Part shown: positions 1-9,135 of the stretch, in pieces | Numbering within the stretch: position 1 is the stretch's first letter | Layout: each line of letters starts with the position of its first letter | From: Tenacibaculum jejuense | GTDB taxonomy: Bacteria > Bacteroidota > Bacteroidia > Flavobacteriales > Flavobacteriaceae | Direction of reading: 5' to 3' | Length of the DNA: 64,000 bases | Assembly (NCBI RefSeq): GCF_900198195.1 | Contig: NZ_LT899436.1 | Location: forward strand, 62,001 to 126,000 | Made by a program: the position numbers and the translations under genes | Notes under the pieces: generated by a model | What the model was told of the DNA's origin: nothing | Seen by the model: only the letters and a program-made list of their open reading frames with translations | Databases searched by the model: none

Positions 1-163
1 TTTTTTTAACTTTTTTAGTGTTATTTGCGTAATAAATTAACGTTATATGTTTTTTTTATTTATAAAAGTGTTATTTTTGATATACAAAACATTTGTGATC
101 AAGTAACTTCCATCACTTCACAAACTTGATTACATTTTTAAACCATTAAACCCTTTAAAAACA

Positions 164-2446
164 ATGAAAAAAATTACTTTTTTGTTTCTTTTTGTTGCTG
201 GAATACTATTTGCGCAACAAGGAAGAACTTGCCATACTATGGAAAATCTAGAGTATAGGCAATCTCAAGATCCTCAATTGAAAGAACGAATGAATAATAT
301 CGAAAAGTTTACTCAAAACAAACTCGATTTAATTTCAAAAGGATTGTATAAAGTAGACGGACAAATCATTACAATTCCAGTAGTAGTTCATGTAGTTTAC
401 AATACAGCACAACAAAATATTAGTGATGCCCAAGTATTGTCTCAAATAGAAGTATTAAACGAAGATTTCAGAAGAACAAATTCAGATGCCAATAACAAAT
501 GGTCTCAAGCGGCAGACATTCAAGTAGAATTTAAATTAGCTACTATAGATCCTAACGGAAATCCAACTAATGGAATTACTAGAACATCTACATCAGTAAC
601 ATCGTGGAGCAGTAACGATAATATTAAAAGATCTTCTAGAGGAGGAAAAGATCCATGGAATACTTCAGAGTATTTAAATATGTGGGTAGGTAACCTAGGA
701 GGAGGACTACTTGGTTACGCTCAGTTTCCTGGAGGAAATGCATCTACCGATGGAGTTGTAATGGGTACTCAATTTTTTGGGAGTTCAGATAAAGGTTCTG
801 GATTTTTCTTATCAGCGCCTTTTGATAAAGGAAGAACAACTACTCACGAAGTAGGTCACTTTTTAAATTTACGTCATATTTGGGGTGACGGAGGATGTGG
901 AGTTGATGATTTCGTTTCAGATACACCAAATTCAGATTCACCAACTTCTGGATGTCCAGGAAACAAAACAACTTGTGGTAGTTTAGATATGGTTGAAAAC
1001 TATATGGATTATTCAGATGATGCATGTATGAATCTATTTACACAAGGTCAAAAAAATAGAATGAGAGCTGTTTTAGAATCAGGAGGAGCTAGAAGAAGTT
1101 TAGCTTTATCAGATAAATTTGGCTCTGGTGGTGGAGGTCCAGATCCAGTAACATGTTCCTCTACAATAAATTCTTTTCCGTACGGAGAGAGTTTTGAATC
1201 TAACGACGGCTGGACACAAGTTACTGGTGATGATGGGAACTGGGTAAGAGATGCAAACGGTACTCCTTCTAATGGAACAGGACCTAGCGCTGGAGCAGAT
1301 GGAAGTTTTTACATGTTTTTAGAAGCGTCTACAAATGGAAGTACAGGTCAAATAGGTTCTAATGCTTCTGCAATTTTACAAAGTCCTTGTTTTGATCTTA
1401 GTGGATTATCTTCTGCTAATTTCTCTTTTAGTAATCACATGTTTGGTACAAGTGTAGGTTCATTAACTTTAGAAGCTTCTATTGATGGAACTTCATGGAC
1501 TAGCTTATGGACACAAACAGGAAATCAAGGTAATCAATGGAATAACGTGTCAGTAGACTTAAACACATATCTAAATCAGACAGAATTAAAACTACGTTTT
1601 GTAGGAACTACAGGAACGAGTTGGTCTAGTGACATAGCTATTGATAATTTAACATTAACAACCGGAACTGGTGGTGGAAATCCGGATCCTGGATGTGCTT
1701 CACTAAACTTTAATGATTTTACACTGAATTCATTTTCTAACCAAGATTCAGCAGGTAATGCTTCTGTTGGAGGAAGTGGAAACTCATTAACTTTAACAAA
1801 CAATACTTGGAAATATATTGATCTAAATTATACTGTAACTCCAAATACTGTCATTGAATTTGATTTTAGTAGTACTTCACAAGGAGAGATTCATGGAATA
1901 GGTTTTGAAGATGATAATTCATTAACATCAAGTAGATATTTTAAAGTTCATGGAACACAAAATTATGGTATAACTAACTTTGATAATTATACTAGCGGAA
2001 CAACTACATATATAATTCCAGTTGGAGATTCATACACAGGAAGTATGGATCGTTTAGTGTTTATTAATGATAACGATGCTGGTTCTGGAAACAATTCTAC
2101 ATTTTCTAATGTAAAGATTTATGAAACTTCTTGCTCTTCATCTAGAACAGTGGTAGAGTTTGGAGCAAGAATCGATGTATTAGGAGATCAAGATGAAAAT
2201 ATATTAACAACATTAAAGTTAGCTCCAAATCCAGTATCTAAAGGAAGTAAGCTAGAAATAATAACTCCTGATAATTCAGATTTATCAAAGGTAAATTACC
2301 AAGTAATTAATATGCTAGGTCAAATAGTAAAGAAAGGAAATTTAAGTAATCGTATCATTAATACAAATACATTAACTCCTGGAGTATATATTTTGAATCT
2401 AAATAACAAATTTACAGGAACTAAAGAACGATTTATTATTAGATAA
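164..2446 (+). CDS. Secreted M43 (pappalysin-type) zinc metalloprotease with T9SS sorting domain
   Basis: A secreted protease of 760 residues. Residues 1-19 form a signal peptide (lysines, hydrophobic core, FAQQ). The catalytic domain carries the extended zinc motif HEVGHFLNLRHIWG near residue 228 and a downstream Met-turn region (ENYMDYSDDACMNLF), both hallmarks of the M43 pappalysin-like metzincins. From about residue 330 to 500 there is a MAM/jelly-roll-like module that starts near SFPYGESFES and ends near IDNLTL. A further beta-rich module follows. The last 75 residues (LAPNPVSKGSKLEI to the basic C-terminus) match a type A T9SS sorting domain, so the protein is probably exported across the outer membrane by the type IX system and released or anchored. 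It likely degrades extracellular protein. It is a single-gene unit ended by a strong terminator. Confidence 0.9.
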   Translation: MKKITFLFLFVAGILFAQQGRTCHTMENLEYRQSQDPQLKERMNNIEKFTQNKLDLISKGLYKVDGQIITIPVVVHVVYNTAQQNISDAQVLSQIEVLNEDFRRTNSDANNKWSQAADIQVEFKLATIDPNGNPTNGITRTSTSVTSWSSNDNIKRSSRGGKDPWNTSEYLNMWVGNLGGGLLGYAQFPGGNASTDGVVMGTQFFGSSDKGSGFFLSAPFDKGRTTTHEVGHFLNLRHIWGDGGCGVDDFVSDTPNSDSPTSGCPGNKTTCGSLDMVENYMDYSDDACMNLFTQGQKNRMRAVLESGGARRSLALSDKFGSGGGGPDPVTCSSTINSFPYGESFESNDGWTQVTGDDGNWVRDANGTPSNGTGPSAGADGSFYMFLEASTNGSTGQIGSNASAILQSPCFDLSGLSSANFSFSNHMFGTSVGSLTLEASIDGTSWTSLWTQTGNQGNQWNNVSVDLNTYLNQTELKLRFVGTTGTSWSSDIAIDNLTLTTGTGGGNPDPGCASLNFNDFTLNSFSNQDSAGNASVGGSGNSLTLTNNTWKYIDLNYTVTPNTVIEFDFSSTSQGEIHGIGFEDDNSLTSSRYFKVHGTQNYGITNFDNYTSGTTTYIIPVGDSYTGSMDRLVFINDNDAGSGNNSTFSNVKIYETSCSSSRTVVEFGARIDVLGDQDENILTTLKLAPNPVSKGSKLEIITPDNSDLSKVNYQVINMLGQIVKKGNLSNRIINTNTLTPGVYILNLNNKFTGTKERFIIR

Positions 2447-2468
2447 TTGTTATCTATTTTTTGAAGTA

Positions 2469-2504
2469 AAAGAGGTCGTTTTTTAAACGACCTCTTTGTT
2501 TTTA
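2469..2504 (+). terminator. Rho-independent terminator after the metalloprotease
   Basis: Arms AGAGGTCGTTT (2471-2481) and AAACGACCTCT (2485-2495) are perfectly complementary around a 3-nt loop and are followed by a T-rich run. Confidence 0.85.
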
Positions 2505-2528
2505 TCGCTACTGAAATCATTACATTTG
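2495..2528 (+). promoter_or_regulatory. Promoter of the ABC-F gene
   Basis: A perfect Bacteroidetes -7 element TACATTTG lies at 2521-2528, 18 nt before the start codon, with TTTG at 2495-2498 as a plausible -33 element (22-nt spacer). Confidence 0.6.
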
Positions 2529-2546
2529 TCTTTTATTTAGAAATTC

Positions 2547-4406
2547 ATGAATTACCTTACTGTAGAAAATATTTCCAAAGCTTATGGAGAGCGCGTTTTG
2601 TTTGAAGATTTATCTTTTGGAATTAATAAAGATCAGAAAATAGCTTTTGTAGCTAAAAACGGAAGCGGTAAAACATCAATTTTAAACATTGTTGCAGGAA
2701 AAGATACGCCAGATTCAGGTCAGGTTATCAGTAGAAAAGGAATTCATATAGCATACTTATCTCAAGAACATAATTTTGATGCAAATCAAACAATAGAAGA
2801 AACAATTTTCGCTACAGAAAATAAAATTCTTCCAATTATTCAGCAGTATGAAGCAGCGTTACAAAATCCAGATGATGCCGAAGCGTATCAAAAAGCATTT
2901 GATTTAATGGATCAACACAATGCGTGGGATTTTGAAACACAGTATAAGCAAATCTTATCGAAACTAAAGTTAGATAATCTGCAACAAAAAGTAGGTTCAC
3001 TTTCTGGAGGACAACGTAAACGTTTAGCTTTAGCAATTATCTTAATTAATAAACCAGATTTATTAATCTTAGATGAGCCAACCAACCATTTAGATTTAGA
3101 AATGATTGAATGGTTAGAAGCATTCTTTTCTAGAGAAAAAATTACCTTATTTATGGTAACACACGATCGCTATTTCTTAGAACGTGTGTGTAATGAGATT
3201 ATAGAATTAGATAACGGACAGCTTTACAAATACAAAGGAAATTATTCATATTATCTTCAGAATAAAGAAGAGCGAAAAGCTTTAGAAGCGACAAACCTTA
3301 GTAAGGCGAAAAGTTTATATAAGAAAGAATTAGATTGGATGCGTCGTCAACCTAAAGCAAGAACGACAAAATCTAAATCTCGAATTGATGATTTCTTCGA
3401 AATTAAGCAAAAAGCACACCAACGCAGAAAAGAACATGAAGTTCAGTTAGAAATTAATATGGAACGTTTGGGAAGCAAAATTGTAGAATTACATAAGCTA
3501 AAAAAATCTTTTGATGAAAAAGTAATTCTAGATGGTTTTGAGTATGTGTTTAAAAAAGGAGAACGTATTGGAATTATTGGAAAAAATGGAACAGGAAAAT
3601 CATCGTTCTTAAATATCTTAACGAAACAATTACCATTAGATGGAGGAAAAATTGTAGTTGGAGAAACGGTAAAGTTTGGATATTACACCCAAAAAGGAAT
3701 CAATATTAAAGAAGGGCAGAAGGTCATTGAAGTGATTAAAGAATTCGGAGAAGAAATTCCGTTAACGAAAGGAAGAAGAATTTCTGCAGCGCAATTACTA
3801 GAACGATTTTTATTCGACAGAAAAAAACAGTACGATTTTGTAGAAAAGTTAAGTGGAGGAGAGCAGAAGCGATTGTATTTATGTGCAGTGTTAATTCAGA
3901 ATCCGAATTTCTTAATTCTCGATGAGCCAACAAACGATTTGGATGTAGTTACACTAAACGTTTTAGAAAACTTCTTGTTAGATTATCCTGGAAATTTAAT
4001 GGTAGTTTCTCACGATCGTTATTTTATGGATAAAATTGTAGATTCTCTATTTGTTTTTAGAGGAAATGGAGTAGTGGAGAATTTCCCTGGAAATTACTCT
4101 GATTTTAGAGCTTATGAAGATTCTAAGACCCCAGAACCTAAAACAGAAAAGAAAGAAGCTGTAAAACGCGAAAAAACGCCTCAAAAAGGAAAGTTGAGTT
4201 ACAATGAGAAGCGTGAGTTCGGTGTTTTAGAGATTGATATTGAAAAACTACAAAAGAAAAAAGAGCAAATCGAAGCTCAATTTGCCAACGGAGAAGTAGC
4301 TTCAGAAGATATTAACGACAAATCTGTAGAACTTCAACAAATCATAGAAGATTTAGAAACCAAAGAAGAGCGTTGGTTCGAATTATCTATGAAAATGGAA
4401 GGGTAA
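2547..4406 (+). CDS. ABC-F family ATPase, Uup-like
   Basis: A cytoplasmic protein of 619 residues with two tandem ABC ATPase domains and no membrane segments, the layout of ABC-F ribosome-associated factors. Domain 1 has Walker A at residues 37-44 (KNGSGKTS), signature LSGGQRKRLALA and Walker B LLILDEPTNHLD. Domain 2 has GKNGTGKSS, LSGGEQKRLYL and FLILDEPTNDLD. The inter-domain linker is long, charged and helical (KSLYKKELDWMRRQPKA). The C-terminus (about 530-619) is a lysine/glutamate-rich coiled coil, as in Uup. Members act on ribosomes or on branched DNA intermediates; which one applies here cannot be read from sequence. The gene is monocistronic, with its own promoter. Confidence 0.92.
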   Translation: MNYLTVENISKAYGERVLFEDLSFGINKDQKIAFVAKNGSGKTSILNIVAGKDTPDSGQVISRKGIHIAYLSQEHNFDANQTIEETIFATENKILPIIQQYEAALQNPDDAEAYQKAFDLMDQHNAWDFETQYKQILSKLKLDNLQQKVGSLSGGQRKRLALAIILINKPDLLILDEPTNHLDLEMIEWLEAFFSREKITLFMVTHDRYFLERVCNEIIELDNGQLYKYKGNYSYYLQNKEERKALEATNLSKAKSLYKKELDWMRRQPKARTTKSKSRIDDFFEIKQKAHQRRKEHEVQLEINMERLGSKIVELHKLKKSFDEKVILDGFEYVFKKGERIGIIGKNGTGKSSFLNILTKQLPLDGGKIVVGETVKFGYYTQKGINIKEGQKVIEVIKEFGEEIPLTKGRRISAAQLLERFLFDRKKQYDFVEKLSGGEQKRLYLCAVLIQNPNFLILDEPTNDLDVVTLNVLENFLLDYPGNLMVVSHDRYFMDKIVDSLFVFRGNGVVENFPGNYSDFRAYEDSKTPEPKTEKKEAVKREKTPQKGKLSYNEKREFGVLEIDIEKLQKKKEQIEAQFANGEVASEDINDKSVELQQIIEDLETKEERWFELSMKMEG

Positions 4407-4487
4407 AAGTGTAGAAGTTTTTTTAAATGAACTTTAGAATATTGTTGAGAATCAAAGTGTCTTTTATCTGTTTTGTCATTTGCAACA

Positions 4488-5060
4488 TTACTTTTTCAGT
4501 AATTTGATAAGTGGCTCACGATACTCGTGATCTTTTTCATTAAGATAAATTCTATTTTTTTCGAAATCAAAATTCACAAATAGTTCTGCATAGTCTTGTT
4601 CACCTTCTAAGAAAATTTTAAACCTACTTTTATTGTTTACATAATTTGGTGAGTCTTGGTTTAAATTAGCGCAAGTAAAAGTTTGTGTGTCCTTTAAAAC
4701 AAGATCTGTGTTTTTAAGGTCATACTTATCAGATAAAAATTGCAGTAAGACGTCACTTTCTTTCCCTCTAGAAATAAATTGAATTCCTTCCTTTAAAAAC
4801 ATATTTTTTGGTTCTCCATTCACAAAGCCAGGGGGAATGTCTTTTTTAAGGCGAATGGTAACTCCTACCTTTTCTTTGTTTAAAATTGCACGAGCAGTAT
4901 ATTCAAAATAAGAGTCCAGTTCTTCACGATTAACAATAGAAAGCGGAACATCAACGAATCCTTCTGTGGATTGAAAGTTGGTAATATTAACAACTTTTAA
5001 GTTTTCTTTTTTACAACTTACAAGTCCTAATGTAAGTACAGATAGCAATAATTTTTTCAT
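4488..5060 (-). CDS. Putative lipoprotein, unknown function
   Basis: A 190-residue protein that I do not recognise. The N-terminus is a lipoprotein signal: MKKLLL, a hydrophobic stretch and a lipobox ending GLVSC at about residue 16, followed by KKE. The mature part is a mixed alpha/beta domain of about 170 residues without obvious catalytic motifs. The pattern RAILNKEKVGVTIRLKKDIPPGF suggests a beta-rich region. It is convergent with the ABC-F gene upstream and separated by about 130 bp from the VOC gene, so it looks monocistronic. Confidence 0.7.
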   Translation of the reverse strand: MKKLLLSVLTLGLVSCKKENLKVVNITNFQSTEGFVDVPLSIVNREELDSYFEYTARAILNKEKVGVTIRLKKDIPPGFVNGEPKNMFLKEGIQFISRGKESDVLLQFLSDKYDLKNTDLVLKDTQTFTCANLNQDSPNYVNNKSRFKIFLEGEQDYAELFVNFDFEKNRIYLNEKDHEYREPLIKLLKK

Positions 5061-5189
5061 AATTTTTGTTTTAGCTATGTGATGTACAAAGCTGAATCAA
5101 TGGACGGTAAATATATATTTTTTACTGAAAGTTTACTTAGTGTATCCGAATAATTTTTGTCTATACTATTCTAGTCAATTTAAAATCGT

Positions 5190-5597
5190 TTAAAATATCT
5201 CTTCTTCGTTCTTAAAACTTTTAAATTCGATCGGATTGTTACTAAAATCTAAAACAAACATAGTTTTTTGTTCTCCACGAGTTCCTTTGTAACGTGTTTG
5301 TGGTGGTATAATAAATTCAATATTGTGAGATTGTAATGCATTTTTAATGAATTCAAACTCATGATCTTTTACAATACAACCAAAATGAGGAATTGGAACT
5401 TTTATATTATCCACTTTTCCACAGTAATCCAATTCCGGAATATTATTAGAAATATGAGCAGATAATTGATGTCCGAAAAAATCGAAGTCAATCCAATGTT
5501 CAGTTTGTCTTCCGATAGTACAGTTTAAAATTTCATGGTAAAATTCATGTGTACTTTGAATGTCTTTAACTTTAAATGCAAAATGAAATCTGTTCAT
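5190..5597 (-). CDS. VOC family (glyoxalase/dioxygenase fold) protein
   Basis: A 135-residue single-domain protein. It opens with FHFAFKVKDIQSTHEFYHEIL, typical of the vicinal oxygen chelate fold (beta-alpha-beta-beta-beta), with a metal-ligand candidate His near residue 4 and a C-terminal strand pattern KTMFVLDFSNNPIEFKSF that supplies the usual Glu ligand. VOC proteins catalyse isomerisation, ring cleavage or epimerisation, or bind small ligands; the substrate cannot be deduced. The start follows the stop of the dehydrogenase gene by 2 nt, so the two are almost certainly cotranscribed, dehydrogenase first. Confidence 0.85.
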   Translation of the reverse strand: MNRFHFAFKVKDIQSTHEFYHEILNCTIGRQTEHWIDFDFFGHQLSAHISNNIPELDYCGKVDNIKVPIPHFGCIVKDHEFEFIKNALQSHNIEFIIPPQTRYKGTRGEQKTMFVLDFSNNPIEFKSFKNEEEIF

Positions 5598-5599
5598 AA

Positions 5600-6529
5600 T
5601 TAATATCCTTTTTGTATTGAAACTACATTAATAAGTTCTTTTTCGTTTAACAAGTTTTTATAATTGGACACCACAATATCCGAAGCTGTTTCAATATTGG
5701 TGATAGCAGCAATATGTGGTGTTATGATAATATTCTTGTGTTCCCAAAATGGGTGATCTATTGGTAAAGGTTCAGTTCGAAAAACATCGAGTAAAGCACC
5801 TGATAAATGTTGATTATTTAATAACCTAAGTAAATCGTTTTCCACTAAATGTTCTCCGCGCCCGACATTAATTAAATATCCGTTTTTGTTAAGTTGTGAA
5901 AGATTTTCAAGGTTTAAAATATTTTCTGTTGCAGAGGTTAATGGTAGAATATTAATTAAAATATCTGTGTTTTGTAGTACGTCAGTCAAACCGTCATTTC
6001 CATGAAAACAAGATACATTTACTAATGTTTTTTCTGATCTCGACCAAGCTTTTACTTTAAATCCAATTTGCGCTAATTTTGTAGCAACATGAGTTCCGAT
6101 TTTTCCTAAACCTAAAATTCCAATGCTAGTATTTTGAATTGTTTTATACGGTTTTTGTTGCCATTGCTTTTCTTTTTGAGTTTTCTGATATTCAGCAAAA
6201 CGTTTTAAATGAGATAAAATACCTGTTAAAATAAACTCGAACATATCTTCAGATAATCTATTATCTACAATTCTTGTTACGACGTAATCTGAAGCTAAAT
6301 CCTGACTTTGAATTATGTGTTCTACTGAAGCTCCGACAGATTGTACGACTTTTACATTTGGAAATTGTGCTAAAATATTTGGTTCAGGTTTCCAACACAA
6401 AGCGAAAGTAACAGCTTTTGGATCAGTTACATTCGGATAAATCTCAATAGTAGTATCTGGTAACTTGGTTTGTAAAGTTTCTTGCCAAGGTTTCGGATCT
6501 TTATTGTTAAAACAGATTACAATGCTCAT
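5600..6529 (-). CDS. D-2-hydroxyacid dehydrogenase, GhrA-like (glyoxylate/hydroxypyruvate reductase A)
   Basis: A 309-residue NAD(P)-dependent cytoplasmic enzyme. The Rossmann motif is GILGLGKIGTHVATK near residue 137. The family's catalytic residues are visible in order: Arg in NVGRGEHL, Glu in DVFRTEPLP and His in ITPHIAA. The short N-terminal domain lacking the usual long substrate domain (starting MSIVICFNNKDPKPWQ) is typical of the GhrA subfamily, which reduces glyoxylate and hydroxypyruvate. The gene is divergent from an Lrp/AsnC regulator about 100 bp away, a common arrangement in which the regulator controls its neighbour (inference). It is followed after 2 nt by the VOC gene. Confidence 0.88.
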   Translation of the reverse strand: MSIVICFNNKDPKPWQETLQTKLPDTTIEIYPNVTDPKAVTFALCWKPEPNILAQFPNVKVVQSVGASVEHIIQSQDLASDYVVTRIVDNRLSEDMFEFILTGILSHLKRFAEYQKTQKEKQWQQKPYKTIQNTSIGILGLGKIGTHVATKLAQIGFKVKAWSRSEKTLVNVSCFHGNDGLTDVLQNTDILINILPLTSATENILNLENLSQLNKNGYLINVGRGEHLVENDLLRLLNNQHLSGALLDVFRTEPLPIDHPFWEHKNIIITPHIAAITNIETASDIVVSNYKNLLNEKELINVVSIQKGY

Positions 6530-6585
6530 CTTCTTTTTTTACAAATTTCTAATTTTTAGGAGAGTTGTGAAAATGTAATCGTTTG

Positions 6586-6593
6586 TATTTTTG
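6586..6593 (+). promoter_or_regulatory. -7 element of the Lrp-type regulator
   Basis: TATTTTTG matches TAnnTTTG. Transcription would start about at 6600, which favours translation from 6636 rather than 6609. Confidence 0.45.
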
Positions 6594-6635
6594 TAAATTT
6601 ACTTCAGAATGATGTGTAATTTTAAATATTTACTT

Positions 6636-7058
6636 ATGATTGATGATATAGATACGCAAATTTTAAAAGCTTTAGAAAAAGATGCACGACTTTCTTTTGC
6701 GGAAATAGGCCGTTTAATTAATCTTTCTGCATCTGCGGCAAGAGAACGTATTTTAAAAATGGAAGATGTAGGTTTAATTAAAAAATACACGATTGAAATT
6801 GATCATTCTCAGTTGGGTTATGACTTAGAAGTGTTTATTTTGGTAAAAGTATTTCACGGAAAACTTCGTTCGTTTTTAGATGCAATTCCAACGATTCCAG
6901 AAATTAAAAAAGCACACAGAATTACTGGAAATCAGAACGTACATGTAAAAGCAATGCTCAAAAACCAGTTGCATTTACAACAATTAATCGATCAATTAAT
7001 GCCGTTTGGTGATACGCATACTTTGTTGGTACTATCGGATGTATTGGAGAAAAAATAA
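6636..7058 (+). CDS. Lrp/AsnC family transcriptional regulator
   Basis: A 140-residue regulator. An in-frame ATG at 6609 would add nine residues (MMCNFKYLL) with no family counterpart; the family's usual start is the IDDIDTQIL segment, so 6636 was chosen. Residues 1-60 form the winged HTH (LKALEKDARLSFAEIGR, then SASAARERILKMEDVGLI). Residues 70-140 form the RAM/AsnC ligand-binding domain, in which an amino acid or related metabolite is sensed. It is divergent from the hydroxyacid dehydrogenase-VOC pair and probably controls it. Confidence 0.9.
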   Translation: MIDDIDTQILKALEKDARLSFAEIGRLINLSASAARERILKMEDVGLIKKYTIEIDHSQLGYDLEVFILVKVFHGKLRSFLDAIPTIPEIKKAHRITGNQNVHVKAMLKNQLHLQQLIDQLMPFGDTHTLLVLSDVLEKK

Positions 7059-7090
7059 TTGATTCTGTTCGGTTTGACAATTAACGTTAT

Positions 7091-7504
7091 TTATCTTTTA
7101 TTCAATTCGTATTCTAACAGTTCTTTAAAGTATGTATTGTCTCCAAAATAATAAGACTCAATAAAATCAACAACAGCTTCTTCATTTTCAAAATCAAGGC
7201 TAAAATCTCCAGGTCCTGGACCTGGAACCCAATTTGAACAAACCAATTGATATTGATTTTTTAAAAACCAGAGCATTAGAGTTGGACAATCAGATGAAAT
7301 TTCTGATTTAGTTTTACCCTCACTATCCAATATTATAGCGGGAATCGTAGAATAATTTGGAATTGAATTTCCTAGAATTCCTGGTTTTTTAATAATGAAA
7401 CATCTTTTATGATTACAAGTGAGATGAAGCCCTTTTGCTTTAAGTTTTTCTATGTTATTTTTACTTAACAATTTTATTTTTTGAGTTTTGGATTCATGTG
7501 TCAC
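7091..7504 (-). CDS. Hypothetical protein
   Basis: A 137-residue protein that I do not recognise. It has no signal peptide or membrane segment. Visible features are two Cys-containing motifs (LTCNHKRCF near residue 29 and SSDCPTL), a glycine/proline-rich turn WVPGPGPGDF and an acidic C-terminal helix. The gene lies downstream of the 86-residue gene with a 74-bp gap on the same strand, and is convergent with the Lrp gene 32 bp away. It may belong to the aminotransferase transcription unit. Confidence 0.6.
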   Translation of the reverse strand: MTHESKTQKIKLLSKNNIEKLKAKGLHLTCNHKRCFIIKKPGILGNSIPNYSTIPAIILDSEGKTKSEISSDCPTLMLWFLKNQYQLVCSNWVPGPGPGDFSLDFENEEAVVDFIESYYFGDNTYFKELLEYELNKR

Positions 7505-7578
7505 TTCTAGCTGAATTGAGAAGTGAAGAAATCTATTTTTAATTATATAACCGAATAATAATAAAGTAGACTTGTCTA

Positions 7579-7839
7579 TTATTTTATATGGAAATCACTT
7601 CTGAAACGATATCTTAATATTTCAACAAGATATCCTAAATCATCGTGTTGAATAGCTTTCTTATATGCTAAATCAAAATTATGATCATTCATAATAGAGC
7701 ATCCATATATGTTTAAATAAGGAACTATTCCTTCTTCTTGCTTATCAGAAACACTAGTGTCAGTTACAGCAAAAATAACATCCAGATTATCTTTATGAAG
7801 TACATTTTCTATTTGTTTAAAAATTTCAGTTGCTTCCAT
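7579..7839 (-). CDS. Hypothetical protein, coupled to the aminotransferase gene
   Basis: An 86-residue soluble protein of unknown function. It has an N-terminal amphipathic helix (MEATEIFKQIENVLHKDN), a beta-strand region (LDVIFAVTD) and a C-terminal helix (AYKKAIQHDDLGYLVEIL). Its start codon lies 14 nt inside the aminotransferase reading frame, so the two are translationally coupled, which supports that it is a real gene. Confidence 0.6.
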   Translation of the reverse strand: MEATEIFKQIENVLHKDNLDVIFAVTDTSVSDKQEEGIVPYLNIYGCSIMNDHNFDLAYKKAIQHDDLGYLVEILRYRFRSDFHIK

Positions 7840-8950
7840 TTCTAATTTTTTTCAAATAATGATCTAAAACCGCTATAATTTCAGGGAAATTAGCTCTTCC
7901 AAATCCTATTCTTATGTATTTACCTTCGTATTCAAACATTTCCGAAGGAACAGTCATAATTCCAGTTTCTTTTACTAGTGTATTACTAAATTCTAAAGCA
8001 GAATTATCAATATTAAGCTGAACAAAAGATGTTGAACCTGCTTTTGGCGGAACGAAGTTTGTGATTACATTTTGCTGATCAACAAACTCACTAAAAACAG
8101 CAATGTTACTATTGATTTTTTTAAGATTTGGTTCTAAGAATGCATTGATATTATTTAAAGCCATTATGGATAAAATTTCACTAGGCGCACTATTACAAAT
8201 ACTTAGGTAATCTTTAAACGCTACAACTTTCTGTAAGAAAGATTTGTCTTGACTTACTAGCCAACCTGTTCGTAAACCAGCTAAACCAAAAGTTTTTGAT
8301 GTGCCCCAAAGACTAATCCCTTTTTCGTAAAGATCACAAATAGGTTGTAATTCTTCCGTATCTTCATGAATCAATTTATGATACATTTCATCTGAAAAGA
8401 TATAGATATCGTGCTTTCTAGCAATAGCAACTATTTCGTTTAGTTGATGTTTGGTTAAATAACTTCCTGTAGGATTATGCGGGAAATTTAGAATAATCAG
8501 TTTGGTGTTTCTCTGAATGAGTTGTTCTAAATCTTCCGTGTTGAAAGTCCAATCTTCAGAATTAGGTTTCCAAAATGAAAGTTCACAATGAATAGATTTC
8601 ACCACTTCTGATAACGATTGGTAACATGGTGAAACTGTAATAGCATGATCTGTTGCATTTAATAAAACATTCATACTGATGAAATTTAATTCACCAGGTG
8701 TTGCCACGACAACATTTTCTATAGAATTTAAATTATAATGTTGAAGTATAGCTTCTCGTAAAAGTGGATTGCCTTCACTTTCAGTATATCCTAATTTTAA
8801 ATTTTCCCATAGTTTTAGTTCTTCTTTAGAAGCATTTTCTAGTATATAATTCAATTCATAGCCGTCGCAATCAGAGCTAGATAGTAAGTACTTTGCCGTA
8901 AACTCGTGTTGGGCAAAGTAACGCTCGAGTTTAAAATCGTTTATTTTCAT
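7826..8950 (-). CDS. Class I/II aminotransferase, PLP-dependent
   Basis: A 374-residue cytoplasmic fold-type I PLP enzyme. The cofactor residues are in place: Asn159-Pro160 in NFPHNPTGS, Asp187 and Tyr190 in FSDEMYHKL, Schiff-base Lys219 in WGTSKTFGLAGLRTGW, and a substrate-carboxylate Arg in the C-terminal RIGFGR. The family transfers amino groups between amino acids and 2-oxo acids; the N-terminal pattern (short, directly into a substrate-domain helix) is that of MalY/PatB or alanine-aminotransferase-like enzymes, and the substrate is uncertain. It heads a minus-strand unit with the 86-residue gene. Confidence 0.9.
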   Translation of the reverse strand: MKINDFKLERYFAQHEFTAKYLLSSSDCDGYELNYILENASKEELKLWENLKLGYTESEGNPLLREAILQHYNLNSIENVVVATPGELNFISMNVLLNATDHAITVSPCYQSLSEVVKSIHCELSFWKPNSEDWTFNTEDLEQLIQRNTKLIILNFPHNPTGSYLTKHQLNEIVAIARKHDIYIFSDEMYHKLIHEDTEELQPICDLYEKGISLWGTSKTFGLAGLRTGWLVSQDKSFLQKVVAFKDYLSICNSAPSEILSIMALNNINAFLEPNLKKINSNIAVFSEFVDQQNVITNFVPPKAGSTSFVQLNIDNSALEFSNTLVKETGIMTVPSEMFEYEGKYIRIGFGRANFPEIIAVLDHYLKKIRNGSN

Positions 8951-9135
8951 AGGTTAAAAAATCCTTTCTACTACTGTTATAGAAGATTATAGTTTGATTT
9001 TAATAGGAATGTTGTTAGTTACTAAAGTTAGTAAATAAAAAATCAGTTAGAAAATATGTAGACATTTTTGGAGCGAACATAAAGTAAGTAATGCATTTTA
9101 GTTACTGTTATGTTCTTTACAAAAGACAAAGATGA

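Noticed and set aside
7579..7839. Doubt that the 86-residue gene is a shadow of the aminotransferase
   Set aside because: It overlaps by only 14 nt at the end, has its own plausible start and sequence pattern, and was kept.
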